64,000 nt of DNA, taken from the NCBI GenBank assembly GCA_026874595.1, contig CM049306.1, positions 78,274,142 to 78,338,141 of the forward strand, written 5' to 3'. The notes below the pieces were generated by a model. That model saw nothing but the letters and a program-made list of their open reading frames with translations. It made no database searches and was not told the DNA's origin. This document shows, one piece after another, positions 48,534 to 60,847 of this stretch. Within the stretch, counting starts at the first letter, position 1; each line of letters starts with the position of its first letter. This DNA comes from Sipunculus nudus (Eukaryota > Annelida > Sipuncula > Golfingiida > Sipunculidae). The translations under genes were made by a program, and so were the position numbers.

Positions 48534-49818
48534 TATATAGTGTGCATGGGGTGTCTGTTTGGTAGTGTATTTGTTCAAAACATAACTCATGCAAGCTTAA
48601 ATGGAATCTCATATAAATTTTACGGGATTGCGCATTAAAATGCGAATTGATTTTGATACATGTTGTGGATCCAGATCAAAATACTGGTTCAATGACGTCA
48701 TTAATAAATAAGTGAACGGTTTCGGAAACATTCCACAATAGGAAGTTAGGAAACCTTAACAATCCATATAATGCAGATTTCTACATAATATTAATTTTCA
48801 TGTTTACATGTTTCTTATTTATGGGCCATTAAAGAACCATCTAGCTTTTTGTGTGGATTCGGCTGTAATCTCAGCTTAGTCACGTGCTCAACGAATATTC
48901 ACAAATGAACAGTCATGTATAACATGGGAATATGGGTTAGAAAAGTGAATGCAAACACGATTTTGGGAGCATCCAACAATAACAACCCCCTATCCCAAAA
49001 CATTCCTTAAAATGCAGTTTCCTATAGTTATTATTTATTTGACTCTTTCACATGTTCCATATATGTGATTTTAAAATTCTTCCATGTTTCAATGATACGT
49101 CTGTATATACATGTTCATGACCTTGCATGTGTGTGTGTGTGTGGTGTGAGGGAAGAAGTGCAATGTTGCCATCAAGAATTCGCCAATTATCCTTGTCTAT
49201 TATGACTATATATATGGTAAGCTGGGTTGGTTAATCATTTACTACTTCCTTTGAAAAGTGACATATTTAATGAACTGTGTTATTCATTTGATGAAAAAAA
49301 ATATTATTGTAACGAGCGTTTTAATCCATACTGTCCGAGTAGGAATTCAAGTCCGACTCTATGCAGGTCATGTATAGTCGAGTTAAAGTCTGGTCCTTCA
49401 GGTTCGGCTCAAAGCCCTCGTTCTACCAAAATCCCAGAGTCTTGAAATCAGGTCCAATCAAATAAATACATTTTATTCATTATAAAGTAGAAAAATGGAG
49501 AAACTTGAATGAATCATATGTATTTTTAGTTCACGTATGATTTTCATTTTCATTAATATTAAGATTGGAATATAGAGATAAAGAACGCTGGTTTATTGCG
49601 GAGAGGCGAATCATCCCCCCCCCCCCCACACACACATACACATCCTTCCATAAAATAGGGTATATATATATACGCTATATTTAAACATCCTAGACACGTG
49701 TTCAGTCCTTTGTAATGTGGTATACTATATTAAGGCCTATACTATAAAAATAGACTATTGGAATGGGGTATACAATATTTAACCCTATTACACACAGGTC
49801 CATGCAATGAGGTATAAC

Positions 49819-51057
49819 CAGGGTTGGCAGTTTTATCCGCAGCCGGTTTATCCACTGGATTAATCCGGATCGGATAAAACAGGTTTTATCCAGTTTTATC
49901 CGAAGTTTGGTTGTATATACTGTCTGTGAAGTACACATTTTGTATTATAAGTTTAGCTTTCCACTCTGAAATAATGCAGTTCTAATAGGAAACATTTGTG
50001 TCTAGTTAACAGATTTATTATTTGACCATATATTTATACAGAAAATATTTTATGTTTCAGAGAGTGATGCAATAATCTTAATAATAATATTGAAATTATT
50101 TCTCTTCTTCAGGGAAGTCTGTCATAGTGTGACTTATTAAAACATTATCACTGATTTTGTTCATTACTCTATAAAAAAAAGCTAAAAACCGCAGTTCACA
50201 TGGTTAGTTAAACAATCAGTGTTGACACAGAATATCATATATTCACAGATAAACATCTATTCTTACATCTGAGAGAGATGTAATTAATCCAGTTATTTAT
50301 TGCATACATGACTTAAGATACTTATATCACTGGTCCTGGAGGTCCATAATTTTGTAGGGGTAACCTCTCAGACGCAAATGATAAATTCTTGAAAAGCTAT
50401 CTTGTTAAAGTGGGTTTCTCTGAATGTGGTGCATGAGTGTGATTCCTAGTCCCTTTTGCCTGTGGTAAGGTATGTTTAAACAAGCGGCAAAATTTGGTCA
50501 CCATTTAACAACCATGCAGCCAGTCATGGCAGCCTGAGAGGAGAAACCTCCATTGGATCATTAATTCTTTCTCCTCCACAATATGAGAGAAACTATAAGT
50601 TGTTGACAATTGGGCTGCAAAAGTCACCCTGCAGCCTGTCCTGTGACTATGAGTAAATATTTGATGGCTGAGGATGATGCTATATAAAGATGTTACATCA
50701 TATTGCGAAACTGACTACTAGCCAGAAGAGTAGCATAGAAGAGAGAGAGACTGCTCCTCATCCTTGTGTGTGTTGAGCATAAGCTATAGTGACTGCTTGC
50801 AACAGTGAAACATGAACCTGGAGGAAATTGCCAATTGGATATAAAAGTTTAAAACTTATATTTTAATTAATAAACCCTCTGGATTTATTTATCCAGATTA
50901 GCATTTATTTTCATTTATATAATTTTACCAGGTTATTCTTAGTTTGATCCAGTTTAATACTGTATCATCCAGATAAAACTGGATTAGACATGATGAAACC
51001 CAGTTTTATCCATTGTCCTGGATTAAACACGTTTTATCCGGATAAAACCCAACCTTG
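49819..51057. mobile_element. hAT-like element E, copy 1 (1239 bp)
   Basis: It begins CAGGGTTGGCAGTTTTATCC and ends CCAACCTTG (one change from CCAACCCTG). Both ends are packed with TTTATCCGGATAAAA-type subterminal repeats. GGTATAAC stands immediately left (49811-49818) but not right (ATGTTCAG). Non-coding inside. Confidence 0.75.
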
Positions 51058-53477
51058 ATGTTCAGGACTCATGTAGAAGGCATGTCGATGTCATATTATC
51101 ATGTCATGGTTTATGTTGACTACTACTATAATATGAGACGGTCCAGTCAGTTAAGACCCATCTTGGAAATGAAGACCGGATTCTATACTCTGGTCTTATT
51201 CTTTGTTAAGTGTTTGCGACATGTGAGGGCTTTGCTTGAAACTGAGAAACTCTTCCAGTAATTCAAATACAGCACTCATTATGCCCCCCCCCCCCCAGTG
51301 GACACGTGTTTTTTTCGGTGCCATCGTCAGTCGTCTGTAGGAAATCTTATGAACGCGATAACTTTGGAAGGGCTGCATAGTTTCCTGCAAAATTTTAAAC
51401 ACTCCTTGTTCATCCCAAAATCTGGGGATATTTTCCTTTGATTTATAAATGCAGTCTGTTTTATAAATGCCCTCGTCTATTGGATTTGGTAAAATTTACA
51501 TACTCTCTTAAATAACATTTTAGTTATGATTTTTATATGCATAATTACCAGTTATAGAGTGTTTTGAAAATTAAAAAGAATTTCTTGTTGTATTAAATGC
51601 ACATTAAAATGTGCATAAAATATGTCTATTGTCTCAAGCTTTAAGTTCATTTTCGCTGAATACAAAAGTTTCCCAGGATAACTATCCCAGCACACAGGAT
51701 TACTCCAGATATCCAATTCACCTGTTATATACATTGTTATGGTTCATTGCCTCTGTGTGTGGGTAAAACTCTCTCATGACTGTTCACCATATAACATGAC
51801 AGCTTGGCCAGAAGTCCATGGTTTTATGTAACCTGCAACTCCCAATCAAGAAGAATAAACATGAAAGAAAAAAACACTGATTTGATGTTTGATAATCTTG
51901 ATTTATTATGTGGCCTGAGTGCTATGAATATGATTGTTTTTGGTCAGTGATTGCGCTGGATGCAAGCTTATTCTCAGTTCATTACAGGCCAGGGTTGTTC
52001 TCCTGGGAATTACCGCCCTGGGAAATACAGCTCAAATACTACCATCTGGGAATTACTGGAAAATACCCCCTGGATATTAATAATGTGAGTGAGAAATAAG
52101 GAAAAACCCTCTCTAAATATGTGTCTAATTCAACTAACTGAACTAACAAAGGTAAACGAGTGTGTATGCAGGAATATTAGTCAGAGTCCACTCATTTTTT
52201 TTAAATGTTAAGGTCATAAATTACTCTATTTTCACACAAAGAAAACTGCTCAATTGTTTACTGTGAAGACAGCTTGAAACATGTGTTTTTAAATACATTC
52301 AGAGTCTTTTGTGTCTTCATGTAAAAAGTGTTTTCAAGTTATAAAAATAAGATCTAATTTTAAAGCACCAATTAGTATTTGCCACATCACATCACCTCAC
52401 AGCATATATTACTAATCCAAAATCACATATGGGTCCTTGTGGTTTCTTATCCAGTCATGCATGCTATCACAGGTACGTATTATGTTAGCTCCAATCCAAG
52501 CCATCAAAGACAAAACAACTGCATGGCTTCGACTGCCTGCTTTGATGATTATCAAAGCAGGCAGGGTAAAGAACAATAATTACATTATTAGTTTATACTA
52601 CCCCCAATATGAGGGGTTTCTGAGACCTCGGAGTTGCTCAGTAGTACTCAGTTACAGGGGTAAGCAGATGGATTTAGAATGAAATATTTTAGGAGAAAAC
52701 ACCATATTTCATGTATATTTAACATACCTGGTATGTAATTAGGTCTATTTAAGTAATAAGTTAAAAAATTCCATATTTTTGCAGATAAAAATTATATACT
52801 GTGCACATCAAAGTGTGCAATCTTAAATGAGCATATATATATATATATATACATAATAATGATATTCAAAAGCTCCAGTTTCCCAATAATACATACACTA
52901 TTTGCCAAGGCTGACATGTTGGTTAGAGTGGTTTAGCTAATTATATGCTCAAGATATAGGTCTGGATTTAACTGCCTTGCCAAAAACAGGTTTTAGATCA
53001 GTTTAGACATCAAATGGATTTCAGTTTAAACCTAGAAAAAATGTCTCTTGGCACAGTACTCCACAGGTCAGTGTATTTTATTTTTTGCACCACCATGAAA
53101 TGTTTTCCAAGTAAATATCACTAAAAACAAAATGCAAACAAAACACTGTTCACCAGCTGCCTGAACAAGACCATATGTACAAGAAATGGAACAGGCCATT
53201 GGTTGACAGAATTGACTGGTTAAATTCTTGGTGCCTTAAATTCCGGGCAACGCTTATTGTTTGATAACAACATCACACCAGACAGCCATGTAAAACAAGT
53301 TTTCAACAGTTATTTGATTGGTTCAATTGCCTTTTCAGTATTCATGACATAGACACCAGAGCGGGTCACTGAATCAAAGTCTGTGAAATCATAGCCACAC
53401 ACTTGATAGTATGAAGATGGGTGGGTAGGGAGTCTCAGTAGACATAACTCTTGCATGAAGAAGTATAGGGAGGAATC
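51058..53477. other. Spacer carried between two E elements, no gene seen
   Basis: 2.4 kb with no protein frame that I recognise (longest about 80 codons). It contains a poly-C tract at 51284-51296, an (AT)n at 52833-52852 and a perfect hairpin at 52533-52564. Its first part recurs after the E copy at 62132-63354. Confidence 0.5.
52533..52564. repeat. Perfect 14-bp stem, 4-base loop
   Basis: CTGCCTGCTTTGAT, loop GATT, then ATCAAAGCAGGCAG. It is too short for a typical miRNA precursor and no neighbouring gene explains it. Confidence 0.8.
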
Positions 53478-54719
53478 CAGGGTTGGCAGTTTTATCCGCA
53501 GTTGGTTTAATCCACTGGATAAATCCGGATTAATCCGGATCGGATAAAACAGGTTTAATCCAGTTTTATCCGAAGTTTTGGTGTAAACTGTCTGCGAAGT
53601 AGACATTTTATATTAAGTTTAGCTTTCCACTGTAAAGAAAAACAGTTCTTATAAGGAACATTTTATGTCTTGTTAACTGAATTATTATGTGACTATATAT
53701 TTATACATAAAACTCATTATTTTTGTCACAGATAGTCATGCTATGATTCTAATAATAATTGTGAAGCTTTTAACTATTTCTCTTCTTCAGTGAGGTCAGT
53801 TCGTGTATGACTTATTAAAACATTATCACCTATTTTGTACATTACACTATAAAAAAAGCTAAACAACTGCAGTTCACACATTTTTAGTTAAACTCCACAA
53901 TCAGTGGTACTATAGAATATCATTTATTCACAGAAAAGTATCTTTTCCTTCATCTGAGAGAGATGTACATAATCCGGTCATTTAATGCATAGATGACTTA
54001 AGATATACAGTGACATCAGTTACTATGTCAATAATTTTGTGGGGAAGACCTTTCAAGAAGCAAAGGATAAAACACTTGAAAAGCTATCTTCCCAAGTTGG
54101 TTTATCTGAATGTTATGTAATAGTGTGATTCCTTGATCATTGGAAAGGCATGTTTATACAAGCAGCATCAATGGGCTACCATTTGACAACCATCCAGTCA
54201 TGACAGCCTGAGAGGAGATACCTATATTGAATCAAAGTCATTCAGGCATCCTCCTCCACAGAGTCTCTATAACTAGTTGTTGACCATTGGGCTGCAAAAG
54301 TCACCATATAAGCCTACCCTGTGACTATGAGCAAATATGTGATGGCTGATCGAGGATGATGCTATAAAGATGATACATCCTATTGAGAAACTGACAACCA
54401 GCCAGAAAAGTAACAAAGAAAATGAAGGGACAGCTACTCAATCTGGTGTGTTGAGCATAAGCTAATAGTGAGTAGTAAAACATGAATCTGGGGGAAACTG
54501 CCAACTCGATATAATTATAATTTATATATTGTTGATATATTAATAAACCTTCTGAACTTACTTATCCAGATTGTCATTTTTGTTAATTCAATGAAATTTT
54601 ACAAGGTGATTCTTAGTTAAATCCAGTTTAATCCGGATAAAACTGGATAAAACCGGATAAAACCAAGTTTTAGCCATTGTCCTGGATTAAACAAGTTTTA
54701 TCCGGATAACCCAACCCTG
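53478..54719. mobile_element. hAT-like element E, copy 2 (1242 bp)
   Basis: It begins CAGGGTTGGCAGTTTTATCC and ends CCAACCCTG with exact 9-bp inverted termini. It is diverged from copies 1 and 3 throughout. GGTATAAC follows on the right. The left flank is GAGGAATC. Confidence 0.75.
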
Positions 54720-55128
54720 GGTATAACATATTAAACCCGCATCCAACTCCGCACCCATATAACCCAAAGGGGGCGGGGGATCTCGAGACATTAAATAGTG
54801 TAGTAGGTTGTTAGGAAGGAGTTTCTACATCATATGGCTTATGAATTTTTAATTCTAATACTTAGTTAATTTTAAAAAGGTTGGGTAAAACACAACGTAA
54901 TATTCTCGGTCATGAAAGAGTTTTAAATTCTAAGGGTGGGGCGGTGGCGACCACACCGTGTTAGGTAGAGGGTAGTTATTTATTCTTCATCGCCTGACCA
55001 TCCATGACTATTAATATATGACCCAATCATAACCAGGGGTCTTATAAAAAAACATCATACCCTAATGCCGCAACATTTGATGATTAAATTAATGAAATTA
55101 TCGTTTCCTTTTATTTGCTCTCTATTTT

Positions 55129-55167
<39 letters not shown>

Positions 55168-55432
55168 GTCTTTGTGATAAACCCACAAATAAACGAAACA
55201 AACTTACTCAAATATTCTTTTTTTGGACACGTCACATGATGAAAATAAAACCAATTTTTATTTATAATGAAAATGTTTTAATATTGCACATTAAAACACA
55301 TAGGCATTGTTGATAATGTTTCACAATATCCAACAAATATCACGATTTACCTTGGACTCATTATTATATTCGACGTTACATTATTTATATTTACATTTTT
55401 ATAAGATAAAAAACATTTTACAATTATATTTT
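54720..55432. repeat. sHSP 3' flank, copy B, with (CT)n tract
   Basis: It aligns with 45034-45680 and with about 40660-41256. A (CT)n microsatellite lies at about 55131-55162. No coding sequence. Confidence 0.65.
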
Positions 55433-56448
55433 TCAAGCGGGCATCGAGATATCAGATTGTCCATGATTAGCGTCCCCACGGCCACGGGTTATGTGAAGCA
55501 TCCCATCTTCTGTCATTTTGGTCTGCAGTGACGTCATGTCCACGTCATCAGGCAGCGTAGTCACGCGGTAAATCTCCCGATAACTGGACATATCCCCATC
55601 TTTATCTTCATGTCTGCCGTGAACAATCAGACGGTCGTCCTTCACCTTGACCTTAACATCCTCTGGACGGAACCCGCTCAGGTCAAAGTTCACAATAACA
55701 TCATGATCTGGTACCACGGCGGTTTCTGAGTCTTGAAGGAGGTTCAGTGTTCTACAGTTTTTGTCACAACAAGCATCAACTTCCTGTACTGTTTCTTTTT
55801 CTGCAGTGTCATCCACTGTCTGTTCTTGGCTGTCGTTCTGTTGGTCTTTTTCATGATCAGTGTTACTGTGACAAGTGTCTTTCTGTGTTTCGTTTTGTAC
55901 AGGGATTATCACTGGATTATCCCTGGATTTCTGACTGTTCTTGTAAGGAGCTGACAATGACAACTCACCGTTTGGACTGTAGTACACCCTCAGTGTGCTG
56001 TAGTATCAACGTCATTTGGCACGTGGAACTCACGTGTCATGCTCACCGTTTCGTGTCGGCTTTCCTCCGTCTCTCCTGCTACTTTCTTCTTTCCATTCAC
56101 AACTACATGCCCATCTTCTGTCAACTTCACACTCAGTTCCTCTTCAGTAAATTCCCCCATGTGTATGTATTTCCTCCATTCGTTCATTTTCTTCTTCTTT
56201 CTATCACAGCATGCCGTTTTACAGGACCTCGTTCTCCTTCCCATGGGAGCCACTGCTGTTACCCAGGGCAACCAGGAGTTACCTTCATAGTTTCTCTTTA
56301 AACTCCAGGTGTTATCATCATCACTATCACCATCATCACTGTGATGTAATGTAAAATCACCAAAAATCCTGTTGATCCAGTCGGTGCTGTATGGATGGTA
56401 TCGTCGACGGTGCTGACCGGAGCTGATCATCGGGAATACGTGTGTCAT
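55433..56448 (-). pseudogene. Double alpha-crystallin sHSP, duplicated copy with 2-nt frameshift
   Basis: Two overlapping-family frames, 55990-56448 (start MTHVFPMISS) and 55433-55987, together cover the whole of the protein at 41257-42273. After DVDT the intact gene reads ACT AAA GCC CTG CGG GTG; this copy has two extra bases (ACT ACA GCA CAC TGA), creating a stop and shifting the frame. Everything after the shift stays open to the end, including DLSGFRPEDVKVKVKDDRL and REIYRVTTLPDDVD. The break lies at the end of domain 1, so a 152-aa truncated protein could be made. The event is recent, or an assembly error. Confidence 0.8.
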
Positions 56449-56553
56449 CTTGACAGCTAGCTGAGCGTGACACGACAGTCGGTCTATAGCGGTCTGTATT
56501 CTGATGTGTCTTTATCTATCGTTGCAGTTAACTCTGCTGCCGTCTGGACGTTC

Positions 56554-56672
56554 ACTATATATATCTTGGGCTGAACTGGTTCTAGAAAACTCTGGAGTTT
56601 CGATATTTTTCCTGATGGCTCCACCGATAAATATAGTATATCGAGTCAACACGGGAACATGCTGGAATATTC
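56554..56672 (-). promoter_or_regulatory. Heat-shock promoter of the frameshifted sHSP copy
   Basis: TATA at 56556-56564. Proximal element 56580-56601 reads TTCtaGAAaaCTCtgGAGttTTC, five units, one more than in the intact gene. Distal element 56655-56672 reads GAAcaTGCtgGAAtaTTC. Conservation of both elements suggests that the copy is still transcribed. Confidence 0.65.
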
Positions 56673-56748
56673 TGATTGTTGGTAAACAAAAATGACCCAG
56701 TACGCATGCGCATCGTGGTTGTTCTCCCATCAAGGAACAGATAAACAT

Positions 56749-58070
56749 ATATCTATATATTTTACTCGATATTCTTGCCCCGTACAGGATATCAAGCTGT
56801 CTGTAAAAATAGTCCTGACTTGTTTAAGACAAGAATTCTCTGACTTGAATAACAAAACAAACTAAAAACTGTTTTCTTCACAGGTTTCACTGTCACAAAA
56901 TAAAGTAGTCAGCATGATAGATCTATGGCGCAAGCGACACCTGTCTGCCGTAAAAACAACTAACTAGACAGTTCTGGACCAAACTATGTATTAAGAGCGT
57001 AAATCGATTTTTGTAATTTCCCGTATACCACTGTACGGATTGTCGTGATTTTCGACATACATATATGCTCCGGGTTGGATCGAAGAGAGTCCACCTACTT
57101 TTATTTGCAAAATTGGCGTATTACGTGCATAATAAATAATTTTATTATTTGCTCCCCCGCGGGCGCCTCTTTTCATTATTGTGTCTTCGGGTCCGGTAAC
57201 ACAATGGCCATAGAGTGTGTGACGGCCGGACAGTTTTACTCTGGGGGCCCTATCAGGGGCTTTTATACATTCGCGGACACCTGCCCGAAATAAATCTCCC
57301 TTGGTGATCCCTTCTCAAAAGAAAACTTCCGGCTATCAGAGAGGGCTATCATCAGGTGCGGATCCCGAAAATCGGGGGGCGGGGTGCTGATGATATTTCG
57401 TTGGTAATTATTAACTTATATTTTTAAAACTTATATTTATATATATATATATAAATACATATATACATATATATATATATAAAATTTAATTTCATTTATG
57501 AACCATGTTAATTTTAGGTACACGAGGGAGGGTATGATAGGGGGTAACCCCCTTCCATATGGGGAAATATTTGAATACACCAAGGGGGACATTAGAGGGA
57601 ATTTTCACAAAAACATATGAGGATTTTCTGTTCCTCAGGAACTGCATAATGTAGTCAAACTGTAAATGGGATTAATTTTTCCATATTTATATTTCTTCAA
57701 ACTAATGATATAAAATTTCAGTTATTTTCAACATGCAATGTTAATGGCGAGAGGGTGCACCCATGTTAATAATTTATAAGATATTATCTCTTTAATTTAA
57801 TGTTCATGTTTGTCTGATGTTGAAGTCTGATGCTGTACTTTGCAATATAATGTGGTCTGTAGTGTCGACAGCATACAAGACTTTAGAGAGCACACATCGT
57901 GAGGTCAAGTATCAGCATCAGAAGGCAAGGCTTGAAATTGTTCAGAGTCGACCCTGACCAGGGCCTGGCGGTTTGATCTGCGGCTGTTTATAAATATCCT
58001 CGACTAATATATTTGAGCGTAATAAATGGTGGATAACTTAAACAAAATATAATTGCTAATTATAAAAAAG
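56749..58070. other. Spacer upstream of sHSP copy 2, no gene seen
   Basis: The first about 230 bp are the duplicated sHSP upstream flank (compare 42540-42790). The rest, from about 57000, has no counterpart elsewhere in the window and no recognised gene. Confidence 0.45.
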
Positions 58071-58596
58071 GAAACCTGAAATATGAAAATGAATCACGGA
58101 AAGTCGGAAAATAAATAGTTAAAATGAGAGATATTGCAGCTCAGTGGGGAGGTGCCTGCCGCGGGCGTCCCCTCAGGATCAGCCACTGGTAATATATAGC
58201 AATGCAGTTGAATGCATATACATATATGGGGGGGGGGGGGTGTTTGTGTTAACATCACAATTTTTCAAAACATCATACTTTTTTCATTCCAAATTAGAAT
58301 TATCAGTTACACAACAGGAATAAATATATCATATAAAAATCAAACCTAATGAAATGCAGAAATAAATCCCAAATCTGCGGATACCACTGATTGTTTTTTG
58401 TTTTTTTTAATTCAATCCTGATTAGACAAAGTGAAATTTCCGAGAGCGTGGCGAGTACATGGTGCAACAGGGGGTGAGAGGGCGGGATGGCCCCTGCCTC
58501 CCTCCCCCTGACTACGCTTCTGTAGTGAATGCATTCACTGTCTCACTGTTAAACATTGGCTCATGCAGCTTTCAAACAACAGTGGGTTTGGGGATG

Positions 58597-58637
<41 letters not shown>
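58597..58637. repeat. (AT)n microsatellite
   Basis: About 41 bp; the counterpart at 46288-46347 is longer. Confidence 0.95.
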
Positions 58638-58638
<1 letters not shown>

Positions 58639-59789
58639 CCATTAAATTTACATCATACTATAATGCTTCCGTGAACTTCTGCGCAGCGGAAGTGCCCAGT
58701 TTTTCTGCGTTATAAAGCACTACTGTACTATATTGTACTATAGATTGTGATGTTCAACATAATATATTTTCATATGAAAACGATTTCATTTATCATATAA
58801 AATTCTCCGAAAAATTCTCTGGCCAAAATCTTAGCTTCATTTAGAGATCAAAGAGATCTTATGACGGTAAAAATGTACATCCAAGACATTCCACTATTAA
58901 AGACTATTTTACATCAGAACCAACTGCTCGCCCAAAACCGTGCGTAGCACGGGTAATTGCTATAGTATTTATGTATACTTCTTACATACCACTATTAATG
59001 GTTATACGGAAGCGGCAATTATTAATAAATATTTATATTGATATATAAAATAAGAATAGTTAAATCCAGTATGCAATTATTTAAGACAGATCATGGACAA
59101 ATTTATGAATGTTTCTTTGTTCTTACATATGACTTTCAATGGTTTACGTAGGCGGCAATTATTTATAAATATTTATATTGATATATAAAATAAGAATATT
59201 TATATTTAGTATGCACTTATTTAAGACAGACAATGGACAAATTTATGAATATTTCTTTGTTCTTACATATCACTTTCAATTTTACGGAGGCGGCAATTAT
59301 AAATAAATATTTATATTTATATATAAAATAAGAAAATGTATATGGTATGTACTAAATTAGGAAAGATCATGGACAATTTATTATAATTATGAGACTTTGC
59401 ATATGTTAAATTGGAATATGCCAAATAATAAGTATATCACTCTCTCCCGTTTGTTTACATATATCAATATTTTCTATCCCATTTGACAAAAAATTTATTT
59501 CTTTCGTTGTACATAGTAAGTTCCTGTTGGAACATGACAGCCCATCATAACCGCGATCGTGTCGATAAAGACACGACCGAAATGCATCTTGAAAGTCATA
59601 ATCCTATCCTAATACATATGCATAGTATTATATTTCTTATATATTGATACTACGTATTAATATTTCCATATAAATAATACATTAATAATAATAAATTATT
59701 ATAATCATAAATGTATATATATAGATAATTTATATATACAAACCGGTAGATGATAAATATGGTATAAATAAAAATTAAGACATTTATTA

Positions 59790-59802
<13 letters not shown>

Positions 59803-59843
<41 letters not shown>
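59803..59843. repeat. (AT)n microsatellite
   Basis: About 41 bp of AT dinucleotides. Confidence 0.95.
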
Positions 59844-59845
<2 letters not shown>

Positions 59846-59944
59846 ATCACAAGGCATTGTGTTAGTGTGACACTGTGTGGAGTCAGACAACCAGCGATAA
59901 TCCATATATGGACTGATGAATATGCATAGCTGTTCCTTATAAGG

Positions 59945-60135
59945 TATACAGTCGCACTGCCCATGCGCACTGTGTTATGTTTATCAGGAGACCAAGGAAC
60001 ATTCCTGATAAGTCAACGTGTCTGTGGAACTATCGTGAGAATGTGTGTTTGTGTATGAGTGTCCACAATGATGAAATAACACTTCTAGTGCTTCCCTGAT
60101 ATTCCAGAACTTCACTTGAAGGATCATTTATACCG

Positions 60136-60140
<5 letters not shown>
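59945..60140 (+). promoter_or_regulatory. Orphan promoter-like block, distal duplicate
   Basis: Near-identical copy of 47640-47850, again followed only by an (AT)n array. Confidence 0.35.

Positions 60141-60206
<66 letters not shown>
60141..60206. repeat. (AT)n microsatellite
   Basis: About 66 bp of AT dinucleotides. Confidence 0.95.
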
Positions 60207-60208
<2 letters not shown>

Positions 60209-60651
60209 TACTCCCTTTACTCCCTTGGTCGTCTGATTAGCTAATTAGCAGATTATGACTGAAACGATTTTAACCAGCAATACATCTCAGTAGTTTGATG
60301 GCTTTTAATTATCTAACACTATTCCAAAGGTTAACTTTTGGAGAAATTTTTTTTCTTTCTTTTTTTTTTTATAAATTTAAGTAGAAACAGACACTCAACC
60401 CAAAGGTTTGTTTATTTCTCCTGTAAAATATGAAAACATATTTATTTTATTAAATCCATTTAAGCAATCAAACATATGTCTTTTAAAATATTTTATGAAT
60501 TATGGTCTGCATGATTGCTAAAACGTGTTAAAATTATTTTTTTCATTCCAATCATCAAACATTTCATTTACATTGAAATAAGCGTGGCTAAATTATGTGC
60601 AGTAGGTATTCTTGATATGTAAACCTTTTAATCCGAAAACTTTTTAAAAAT

Positions 60652-60847
60652 TATTTTGCGGGCTGGACTGCGGGCCGGAAACTTGAAAGATGCGAGGCGG
60701 GGCGGGGCGGCAGCGGGCTTGAAGAAAATTTTGCGGGGCGGGTGAAGGCTGAATTTTTTCTTTGATGGCGGGGCGGGCTGCGGGCTGACAGGTCATGATG
60801 CGGGGCGGGTGCGGGTTCAATTTTTTGGCCCGCGCAGGGCCCTATAT
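60652..60847. mobile_element. GC-rich hAT-type terminal fragment, duplicate
   Basis: Copy of 48340-48533 with a few substitutions, ending CCCGCGCAGGGCCCTATA. Confidence 0.45.

Larger units (their letters stand above)
45688..51704. repeat. Segmental duplication, proximal copy
   Basis: Nearly identical in order and sequence to 58071-64000, differing by scattered substitutions and (AT)n lengths. It contains tandem 135-bp units, a promoter-like block, a GC-rich hAT end and an 8-bp-target element. No protein-coding gene is recognised in it. Confidence 0.9.
49819..54719. mobile_element. Composite unit E-spacer-E flanked by GGTATAAC
   Basis: Two direct copies of element E bracket 51058-53477. The 8-bp GGTATAAC is found only at the outer borders, 49811-49818 and 54720-54727. 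The paralogous sequence at 45034-45041 has a single GGTATAAC and runs straight on (ATATTTAACCC against ATATTAAACCC). This is what is expected if the whole 4.9-kb unit moved at once. Confidence 0.6.

Noticed and set aside
48318-48638. Overlapping open frames rich in Ala, Pro and Arg on both strands, repeated at 60651-61073
   Set aside because: They come from the GC-rich repeat of a hAT-type end; open frames on both strands at once reflect composition.
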